A stretch of DNA of 36,415 nt from Armatimonadota bacterium (GTDB lineage Bacteria > Armatimonadota > UBA10988): positions 1-36,415 of the forward strand of contig JACRKZ010000125.1 in assembly GCA_016235455.1 (NCBI GenBank), read 5' to 3'. Of this stretch, positions 30,568 through 36,415 are shown one piece after another (position 1 is the stretch's first letter; every line of letters begins with the position of its first letter). Below the pieces are notes generated by a model, which worked only from the letters and a program-made list of their open reading frames with translations, had not been told where the DNA came from and did no database searches. Position numbers and translations under genes: made by a program.

Positions 30568-33447
30568 CTACTTCCCCGCCTGCTCACACAACGCGAGCGG
30601 CAGACTGCTGCGAATGGTCGCCGGGCGCTGGCTGGTCGGGTGCTGCCGGCCGCCGGTCAGTTCCTTGACCCGCTCGGACACATAGGCGTCCACCTCGGCC
30701 AGGCTGACGATGCCGTCGTGGTTGTTGTCGGCCTGGCCCTGCAAGGCTTCGATCATCGCCTTGGTGAACGCGCCGTGCTGCCAGGCCTCGTTCTCCAGGC
30801 TCACCTCGTGCGGCATGCACGAGCTCAGCGTCACCAGACCGACCTCGTCGGTAGCGGCCTCGCGCAGCAGATTGGTGTAGTCCAGCCGCGGGCCCAGCGC
30901 CCGAGCGCCGGTCACGCCCGCCGAGTGGCAGGTGTCCAGCGCCAGGATCACCCGGCCCGGCAGCTTCGACAGCACGGCGCGGATGTCGGTCCACTTCACG
31001 CCCGTGCTGATCAGCTTCTCCACGTCGCCATCGAAGGGCAGGAACTGGTAGTCGTTGCGCACGTCGGGCACGCCGTGGCCGGCCATGAACACCACCGCCA
31101 GGTCGCGCTGCGTGACCTGTTGGCTGAGCCACTCCAGCCCGTCGAGCACGCCGGCCCGCGTGGCCTGGTCGTCGCTCAGCACCTTCAGGCCGACCTTCTG
31201 GTACAGCCGGCCCGCGCCGGCGCGCAGCGCCTCGGCCAGAGCGATAGCGTCGGCGCCGGCGTATTTGAGGCTGTACTCGGGCTTGGCGTACTTGCCCACG
31301 CCCACGGCCAACACGTACAGCGACGGTGGCGGGCCCTCGGCGGCGGGCTGGCAGGTGACTTTGATGCTGGCCGGTAGTGACTCCGCGCCGACATCGTTGG
31401 TGGCCACCACACTGAGTGTGCACTCGCCCGGCGACAATGGCGCGCGCGTGGCCCACACACCGGGCTCGTCGCGGATGGGCACGAAGACGAACCGCGCGCC
31501 GTCGATGCTACGGCCGTTGACCGTGAAGTGCACGCGCCGGATGAGCCGGCCATTGGGGTCGACCACCTTGGCGCGCAGGTCGATCTCGTCGGCGGTGACC
31601 GTCGCGCCGTCCTTGGGGGTCAGGATGGTCACGCTGGGTGGCGCCTGCACCGTCGGCGCGGCCACGGTGACCGTGCCAGGCCGGCCGCGTTGGGCATCCG
31701 CCTCGGCCAGCGCCTTGCTCACATCGCCGTGCTTGAGCACCAGGGAGATGACGTCAGGCCGGTAGAACTGCTGGCGGAACTGGTAGACGGGATAGACCTC
31801 GGGCATGCGGTCGGGGTAGTCGCGCTGCCAGGCGATCCAGCGTTCGGCGCCCGGCGTGCAGGCGTAGTAGCCCTCCTGGGTCCAGGCGATCCAGTCGCCG
31901 TTGTCGCCGACGAACAGGCTGAGCAGCGGTGGGACGGTCTTCTCGGTGGCGTGTAGCCGCCAGATGCGGAGGGTCTGGTCGTCGCCGCCGCTGAGCAGGT
32001 AGCGGTTGTCGGGGGAGGTGGCCAGGCCTTTGCAGTGGCCCGTCGCGCCAACGAACCGCCGCACCGGTTGTCCTCGCTGGTCGTACAGGCCGACTCCCCG
32101 ATGACCGGCCTCAAGCAACTGGTTGTCTGGTGTCAGCGAGAACGCACCTATCGTGTCCCCGTCCGGATTCACGACTACGTCTTGCAGCCCCGGCCGATGG
32201 ACGACCACACTCGTTGCTGCCCGCTCGCCCCATTCGGCGCTAGCGGTCGGGGTCTTGTGGACCGCCATCCGCCAGCCTGCGGTGGCCGCGCCGGCCGGCA
32301 TCAACTGGCCGAGGTCAAATGAGCGATTAAGGGTGTCGGAGGTCGGCAGCGACGAGAGCGGCGCAAACGTCGTGCGCCAAGCCAATGCGGATCCATCGGG
32401 CGACCAGGCAACTGCGAAGACGCACCGCCCCGGGGATCTGAGGGCTTGGACGAGCCGCACGCTCTTGGTGTCCCAGACCTCGACGTTGCCCTCGTTCTCG
32501 CCGACCGCGAGTAAGTCGCCGCTCGCGGCAAGACAAAGCACCTGGCCAAACGTCCCTGGCAGTTGTCGTCGTTCCGTCAGAGAAGCGCCGTCGAGCTCGT
32601 GCACGGCGTGCCCAGCGTCGTGCGCCATGGAGGCCCAAAGGCGTTCGCCATCGCCGCTGAAGGCCATCGCTTGCACCAGGTCTGGGCCCTCGCGAAGGGC
32701 CTCCAGTCTCGCGGCATCCCAGGCGGCCACCTTCGCCGACCAGGATGCGCAGACGATTGCCCGGCCGCTGGGCGACCAGCAGATTGAGTGTCCATGGGTC
32801 GGCGCATCCACCTCATATTCGGCCCCTGTGCTGCCGGCAAGAGGAACGACGCACACGGAAGACCGATCTCCCCAGCTGTAGAAGGCGATGCGATCCTCTT
32901 GCGGCGACCAACAGAGCTCTATCGCAGGTCGAACGCGACCTGTCGGCCCGGGAAGATCGCGGATGAGTCGGCCGGTGGCGACCTCATAGATCACGATGTG
33001 CTCACGGACTCCAAGCGCGATCAGCCGTCCACTTGGCGAGAAGGCAAGGCCGCCGTTGCCGGCCAGTTGCCGGCCGAAGGGGATTCTCTGTACAAGGGAG
33101 CCCGTGCCGACATCGATGATCCATAGTTGCAGGTACGGAGTGCCAAGGGCCGCTGCGAACTGCGAGCCGTCGGACGATAGAGCCATGGGGCAGTCCACAG
33201 AGCCGCCATGGGCTTGCGCGGCAGGTAGCGGGATCGTGCGGAGAAGCTCGCCGACAGCGGTGTCCCACACGCGCACCACGCAGTCCGTGCCAGCACTCGC
33301 CACGACCTTGGCGGCGGTGGCGAATGCAAGGCTTTCGATGCGGCCCGTGTGCCCCGCTGGATGCAGAACCAGATACGGCGCGCCCGGTTCGGCCCAGCCG
33401 ACCGCGACGCATGCCAGCAGTACGACCGCGCAGGACCAAGACCGCAT
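30568..33447 (-). CDS. Secreted WD40-caspase (peptidase C14) protein, chimeric codon usage
   Basis: 959 residues from the ATG at 33447. The signal peptide is MRSWSCAVVLLACVAVGWA. About nine WD40-type repeats fill residues 25-500 (GTDCVVRVWDTA, GNVEVWDTKS and GGDDQTLRIW are clear). The linker at about 507-560 (GDNGDWIAWTQEGYYACTP) is the one usually seen in bacterial WD40-caspases. An Ig-like domain spans about 602-697 (SVTILTPKDGATVTADEIDL). The caspase-type domain is at about 707-949, with the catalytic pair His791 (FMAGHGVPD) and Cys840 (DTCHSAG). An EF-hand-like loop (DNNHDGIVSLAEVD) lies near 905-918. These peptidases typically cut after Arg/Lys. Codons before about 32,040 end in A/T in roughly a quarter of cases sampled, against about 7% after it, suggesting a joined gene. 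The physiological role is unknown. Confidence 0.92.
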   Translation of the reverse strand: MRSWSCAVVLLACVAVGWAEPGAPYLVLHPAGHTGRIESLAFATAAKVVASAGTDCVVRVWDTAVGELLRTIPLPAAQAHGGSVDCPMALSSDGSQFAAALGTPYLQLWIIDVGTGSLVQRIPFGRQLAGNGGLAFSPSGRLIALGVREHIVIYEVATGRLIRDLPGPTGRVRPAIELCWSPQEDRIAFYSWGDRSSVCVVPLAGSTGAEYEVDAPTHGHSICWSPSGRAIVCASWSAKVAAWDAARLEALREGPDLVQAMAFSGDGERLWASMAHDAGHAVHELDGASLTERRQLPGTFGQVLCLAASGDLLAVGENEGNVEVWDTKSVRLVQALRSPGRCVFAVAWSPDGSALAWRTTFAPLSSLPTSDTLNRSFDLGQLMPAGAATAGWRMAVHKTPTASAEWGERAATSVVVHRPGLQDVVVNPDGDTIGAFSLTPDNQLLEAGHRGVGLYDQRGQPVRRFVGATGHCKGLATSPDNRYLLSGGDDQTLRIWRLHATEKTVPPLLSLFVGDNGDWIAWTQEGYYACTPGAERWIAWQRDYPDRMPEVYPVYQFRQQFYRPDVISLVLKHGDVSKALAEADAQRGRPGTVTVAAPTVQAPPSVTILTPKDGATVTADEIDLRAKVVDPNGRLIRRVHFTVNGRSIDGARFVFVPIRDEPGVWATRAPLSPGECTLSVVATNDVGAESLPASIKVTCQPAAEGPPPSLYVLAVGVGKYAKPEYSLKYAGADAIALAEALRAGAGRLYQKVGLKVLSDDQATRAGVLDGLEWLSQQVTQRDLAVVFMAGHGVPDVRNDYQFLPFDGDVEKLISTGVKWTDIRAVLSKLPGRVILALDTCHSAGVTGARALGPRLDYTNLLREAATDEVGLVTLSSCMPHEVSLENEAWQHGAFTKAMIEALQGQADNNHDGIVSLAEVDAYVSERVKELTGGRQHPTSQRPATIRSSLPLALCEQAGK

Positions 33448-33469
33448 GGCAGTGCCCCACCGGCGCTTT

Positions 33470-33485
33470 GGGGATGGCAATCCCC
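33470..33485. repeat. Small hairpin in the leader of the WD40-caspase gene
   Basis: Arms ggggat (33470-33475) and atcccc (33480-33485) flank a 4-base loop, 22 bases upstream of the ATG at 33447 in the minus direction. It could be the 3' end of the ceramidase-like transcript or a leader structure. Confidence 0.3.
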
Positions 33486-33534
33486 TCGCCGCGGGCACTC
33501 TTCGCGCCTCCGGGCGCCAGTCCTCCTGGGCCGG

Positions 33535-34818
33535 CTAAGCTGTCAGCGCCAGCCAGCCATCGACGATCCGCTGCCCCGCATCCTCGATCAGCCGGCTGCT
33601 GTAGGCCGGCCAGGTCTCATAGCCGCCGCGACCGAAGGCCAAGGCCGTCGGCACGTAGCCCACGTAGCCGTCAGTCAGCTCGGCGATGAGCGTCACCGCG
33701 CCCGGCCGCGTCGCGCGCAGGGCCAGGCCCCATTCGACGAACAGCTCGGCGGGGCAGGTGGCGATCAGCGCATCGCCCACCCTCACGCAGTTGAGATGCA
33801 CCGGCACCGGGTTCTCGCGCGTGGGCCAGGCTTCGCCCTCGGCACGGTAGTAGTCGCACGCCTCGCCCCAGTCCGCATGGTCCAGCGGAATGGGGTAATG
33901 CGGCTCGTCTGGCGTCGGCCAGTGGCGCAACGGCACGTCAATCGTCAGTCGGTGGTGGGCCAGTTCGTCAGGCGCGGGCTGATAGGGTTCGGCCAGGGCC
34001 GCCAGCACCATGCCGCCCAGATACTCCCCCGAGCGCCGCACGCCGGCCTCGCCACGCCAGGGCTGGCTGGGGTCGTGCGGGTGGAGGATGGACGGTGCGG
34101 TGTTGCCCGCGGCGCCGGTCAAGTAGACCACGCCGGCCTCCGAACCATAGGCGCCACGCAATACGCGCCGCACTTCGCCCGGCAGGTCGGCGCTGTAGTA
34201 CTGCTCACCCTCCAGGCTGTTGGGATGGGTGGCGAACGAGAGCACCACGCCGACCACGCGGCCCCCGCCATCGCGCGCGGCGATGAGCCCCACCTCGGGA
34301 TCGCGCGGACCCTCCAGACCGAGGAAGCCGGGCGCGTCGCTATGCCCGTACATGCTGCTGGTACCGTCGGCGTACATGCCGCGGCGGTTCCAGCCCAGGT
34401 TGGCCAACTGGCAGCTCGTGGTCTGGAGCGTCACGGGCGTCAGGCGGGCCAACGCTTGGGTGGCCGCCTCGACGATGCCGGCGGCCAGCGTCTCCAGCCA
34501 GCCTGCGTCGGGCTCGCCGGTGAAGAAGCCGGTGGTGCACGGCCCCACATGGGTGTGCGTGGCGTGGACGATGAGCTGCTCCGCGCTCTGGCCCGATTGC
34601 TCGGCGAAGCGCTGGCGCACGCTGTCGACCCACGGCGTCTCGAGCAGGGCTACATCGCACGAAACGATGACCGCCGCCGGCGCGTCTCCGGCCTGGAAGG
34701 CGACGGCATTGGCGCACAGCGGGTCGCGCGCGTGCGTTGCCAGCCGTTCATGGAACTGACCCATCAGGGCCAGGCCCGGCGGCGGCGTCACGTCGACCCA
34801 GGCGAATCCAGCACGCAT
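33535..34818 (-). CDS. Neutral/alkaline ceramidase-like hydrolase, N-terminal domain only
   Basis: 427 residues from the ATG at 34818, set by GGAGG seven bases upstream; the longer frame is within the preceding gene. The sequence opens FAWVDVTPPPGLALMGQF, typical of the neutral/alkaline non-lysosomal ceramidase N-terminal domain. HATHTHVGP holds three histidines (85, 88, 90) expected to bind zinc, and FATHPNSLEGEQYYSADLPG and YLTGAAGNTAP continue the fold. True neutral ceramidases are exported and carry a C-terminal Ig-like domain; this one has no signal peptide and stops after the catalytic domain. It is therefore probably a cytoplasmic hydrolase with a different, unknown amide or ester substrate. 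Its start lies 1 bp after the aminotransferase stop (TGA-G-ATG), so the two are almost certainly translated from one mRNA. Confidence 0.88.
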   Translation of the reverse strand: MRAGFAWVDVTPPPGLALMGQFHERLATHARDPLCANAVAFQAGDAPAAVIVSCDVALLETPWVDSVRQRFAEQSGQSAEQLIVHATHTHVGPCTTGFFTGEPDAGWLETLAAGIVEAATQALARLTPVTLQTTSCQLANLGWNRRGMYADGTSSMYGHSDAPGFLGLEGPRDPEVGLIAARDGGGRVVGVVLSFATHPNSLEGEQYYSADLPGEVRRVLRGAYGSEAGVVYLTGAAGNTAPSILHPHDPSQPWRGEAGVRRSGEYLGGMVLAALAEPYQPAPDELAHHRLTIDVPLRHWPTPDEPHYPIPLDHADWGEACDYYRAEGEAWPTRENPVPVHLNCVRVGDALIATCPAELFVEWGLALRATRPGAVTLIAELTDGYVGYVPTALAFGRGGYETWPAYSSRLIEDAGQRIVDGWLALTA

Positions 34819-34819
34819 C

Positions 34820-36142
34820 TCACACCTCCACGCTACGGCCTTTCCAGCCACGCTCGTACAAGCTCACGTCGGCCTTCGAGGCCACCGCGTCGATGTCGAT
34901 CTGGTCGAGATTGGCGAACACCTTGCGCGTGGCCTCGACGATCAGCTCCGCCACGTGGTCGGTGTTCGGCCGGCGCAGGCCGTTGAAGATGAAGTAGGTG
35001 GCTGAGTGGTACAGCGCGGCCGGGTAATCGGCGGCGCGGTAGGTCACCTCGGAGCCGGACTCGCGCCACGGGCTGCCGTGGCCATAGGCGTTCTTGGCGG
35101 CGATGGCGGCCATTTCGGGCAGGATGCGCCGTTGCCACATGCCGGCCGGCACGCCTTCGGCGCTCAGTGCCTGCACCACGGCCTCGCGCAGCCAGTTGGG
35201 CGGGCCGCTGTAGCCGACGGCTTCGGAGTCCACATGGCACACGAAGTTGTAGGCGTTCTCGCGGCCGAACTCGGGCTCCTGGGGCAGAATGAGCCCCGGC
35301 ACATCGGCCAGACCCGCGCGGAGGATGCCGAACAGATGCCGCGCATGCGCGATGCCGTCGTCGAGTTGAGTCAACTGCGCTCGCGCCCAGGCCGCCGACA
35401 GCTCGTTGTAGCGGTACTGCCAGGCCAGTCCATAGCCGGGGTAGCCGCCCCGGTCGGGCTCGGGCGCGCGGAAGTCACCGAACAGCACCAGACTGCGCGC
35501 GCGCTCCAGGGCGGCCTCGTCGTCGGTCACCAGCAGCCCGCCTTCGCCCGCCGAGAACATCTTGTTCTGGTTGAGGCTGAAGGCGCCGAGGTGTCCGACC
35601 GTGCCGACCTTCCGGCCGCCGTAGGTCGCGCCATGGGCCTGGCAGCAGTCCTCGATCACCTGCAGCCCGTGGCGCTCTGCGATGGCCATGATCTCGGTCA
35701 TCTGGGCCGGCACGCCGTGCAGGTGGACCACCAGGATGGCCTTGGTCTTCGGCGTGATCGCTGCCTCTATCTTGGCCGGATCGAGGTTGGCCCAGGTCGG
35801 CTCGATATCGACAAACACGGGGATGGCGTTGTGGTGGATGATGCACGAGGCCGATGAGGTCCAGGAGTAGGCCGGGGTGATGACTTCGTCGCCCGCGGCC
35901 ACGCCGGCGCCGGCCAGGCACAGGTGCAGCGCCGAGGTGCCGCTGCTGACGACCAGGCAGTGCCGGTTGCCGTTCCACTGCGCGAACTCGCGCTGCAAGC
36001 CCTCGCAGTGCTCGCCCCACGTATGGACACCGCTGCGCAGGCTCTGCAGCACCATCTCCTCGTCGCGCGCGGTGATGGGCGGACTGGGCAGAATGGTGCC
36101 CGCGGGCATCGTAGGCTCGGCTCCGTTCAGGGCCAACTTCAT
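34820..36142 (-). CDS. DegT/DnrJ/EryC1/StrS-family PLP aminotransferase
   Basis: 440 residues from the ATG at 36142, with GGGAG five bases upstream. This fold-type I family transfers an amino group to keto-sugars or related ketones in the cytoplasm. Visible family features are SSGTSALHLCLAGAG (66-80), the PLP-ring contact VIEDCCQAHGA (162-172) with Asp165, and LGAFSLNQNKMFSAGEGGLL (185-204), where Lys194 forms the Schiff base with PLP. Length is normal, with a somewhat longer C-terminal part (about 310-440) than sugar aminotransferases such as ArnB. No sugar-nucleotide biosynthesis genes are nearby; the coupled partner is the ceramidase-like hydrolase, an association I have often seen for both families in planctomycete- or armatimonadete-like genomes. 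The substrate is open. The ribosome-binding site can be paired in a hairpin. Confidence 0.93.
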   Translation of the reverse strand: MKLALNGAEPTMPAGTILPSPPITARDEEMVLQSLRSGVHTWGEHCEGLQREFAQWNGNRHCLVVSSGTSALHLCLAGAGVAAGDEVITPAYSWTSSASCIIHHNAIPVFVDIEPTWANLDPAKIEAAITPKTKAILVVHLHGVPAQMTEIMAIAERHGLQVIEDCCQAHGATYGGRKVGTVGHLGAFSLNQNKMFSAGEGGLLVTDDEAALERARSLVLFGDFRAPEPDRGGYPGYGLAWQYRYNELSAAWARAQLTQLDDGIAHARHLFGILRAGLADVPGLILPQEPEFGRENAYNFVCHVDSEAVGYSGPPNWLREAVVQALSAEGVPAGMWQRRILPEMAAIAAKNAYGHGSPWRESGSEVTYRAADYPAALYHSATYFIFNGLRRPNTDHVAELIVEATRKVFANLDQIDIDAVASKADVSLYERGWKGRSVEV

Positions 36143-36147
36143 CTTGC

Positions 36148-36170
36148 TCTCCCGGTCGGTTGCTGGGAGA
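36148..36170 (-). promoter_or_regulatory. Hairpin that can mask the aminotransferase ribosome-binding site
   Basis: On the minus strand TCTCCC (36170-36165) is complementary to GGGAGA (36153-36148), which contains the Shine-Dalgarno sequence of the gene starting at 36142. The loop is 11 bases. Six G/C-rich pairs could hold the site closed and delay translation. Inferred from complementarity only. Confidence 0.4.
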
Positions 36171-36234
36171 CCGCGTTCGCCGAGGGCGTGAGGACTCCTT
36201 GGCGCTGATCGCGGGGTTGCGCCGAGCCGCCGTC

Positions 36235-36415
36235 CTACGCCCCAGCGGCCGATCCGGGTGCCGGCGCGGCCCGCGCGGCGCGGGCTTGCCGGACCAGTTT
36301 GACGATCTCCAGCGCCAGCAGGGGGATCGAGCCGGCCGCAAGCAGCCCGAGGCAATCGGCGAATGGCATCGGCGATGTCCGCAGGAAGCTGCCCAGAGTC
36401 GCGTTGTGCTGGCTC
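36235..36415 (-). CDS. C-terminus of a P-type cation-transporting ATPase (partial)
   Basis: Only the last 59 codons are present; the gene enters from the right edge. The fragment reads SFLRTSPMPFADCLGLLAAG and then SIPLLALEIVKLVRQ, followed by an Ala/Arg/Pro-rich tail. A hydrophobic helix ending in an E-x-x-K-L motif is the usual end of the cation-ATPase C-terminal domain (calcium/sodium pump type, P2). This would be the last transmembrane helix of an ion pump in the inner membrane. The ion cannot be told from this piece, and the identification rests on a short segment. It lies 92 bp upstream of the aminotransferase on the same strand. Confidence 0.6.
   Translation of the reverse strand, partial: SQHNATLGSFLRTSPMPFADCLGLLAAGSIPLLALEIVKLVRQARAARAAPAPGSAAGA

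Noticed and set aside
1..36415. tRNA, rRNA, CRISPR, insertion sequence or prophage
   Set aside because: No cloverleaf, spaced direct repeats, transposase or integrase motifs or phage structural proteins were found on either strand.

Overview
This is a high-GC bacterial window (about two thirds G+C by eye) in which almost every third codon position is G or C. It carries 18 supportable protein genes, two of them cut by the window ends. No tRNA, rRNA, CRISPR array, transposase or phage gene is visible. Ten proteins start with an export signal: nine with a Sec-type signal peptide and one with a lipobox. Many are built from carbohydrate-binding or degrading modules (LamG, discoidin, right-handed beta-helix, GH38-like, TIM-barrel). 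A hydrazine-synthase-alpha-like multiheme protein, a WD40-caspase fusion, a ceramidase-like hydrolase next to a DegT aminotransferase and a glycyl radical enzyme complete the set. This mix suggests an uncultivated polysaccharide-degrading bacterium of the Planctomycetota/Lentisphaerota/Armatimonadota kind, with some anaerobic metabolism. The phylum is an inference; there is no marker gene here.

Layout. (1) 1-306, minus: start of a beta-helix lipoprotein with a 20-glycine spacer. The 307-535 gap separates it from the divergent methyl-accepting chemotaxis protein (536-2599, plus). (2) 2664-13092, minus: five genes transcribed in the order YbaK-like deacylase, beta-helix protein, GH38-like hydrolase, giant LamG/TIM-barrel protein, OsmC-like protein. 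Two junctions in this run are tight (2 and 9 bp). A perfect 16-bp terminator hairpin at 2615-2653 separates the run from the convergent chemotaxis gene. (3) 13231-28901, plus: seven genes with gaps of 3 to 92 bp. They encode a secreted TIM-barrel protein, a 2H phosphoesterase, a glycyl radical enzyme, a secreted beta-propeller protein, a LamG/LamG/beta-helix/PKD protein, a discoidin/propeller/triheme protein and a metzincin protease. Promoter-like sequences precede the last two. (4) 28864-36415, minus: a P-type ATPase C-terminus, a DegT/DnrJ/EryC1 aminotransferase, a ceramidase-like hydrolase (1 bp from the aminotransferase), a WD40-caspase, a DUF4352-like secreted protein and a small membrane protein. 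The small membrane gene overlaps the 3' end of the metzincin gene.

How the genes may work together (inference): regions 2 and 3 look like outward-facing glycan capture and breakdown, with LamG, discoidin and beta-helix modules binding or cleaving polysaccharide and the TIM-barrel and GH38-like enzymes trimming it. The glycyl radical enzyme could act on a product of that breakdown, but its substrate cannot be read from sequence and its activating enzyme is not in the window. Region 4 is more mixed. Its most striking member is the WD40-caspase, whose first 470 codons use A/T-ending codons several times more often than the rest of the same gene, which points to a chimeric origin.
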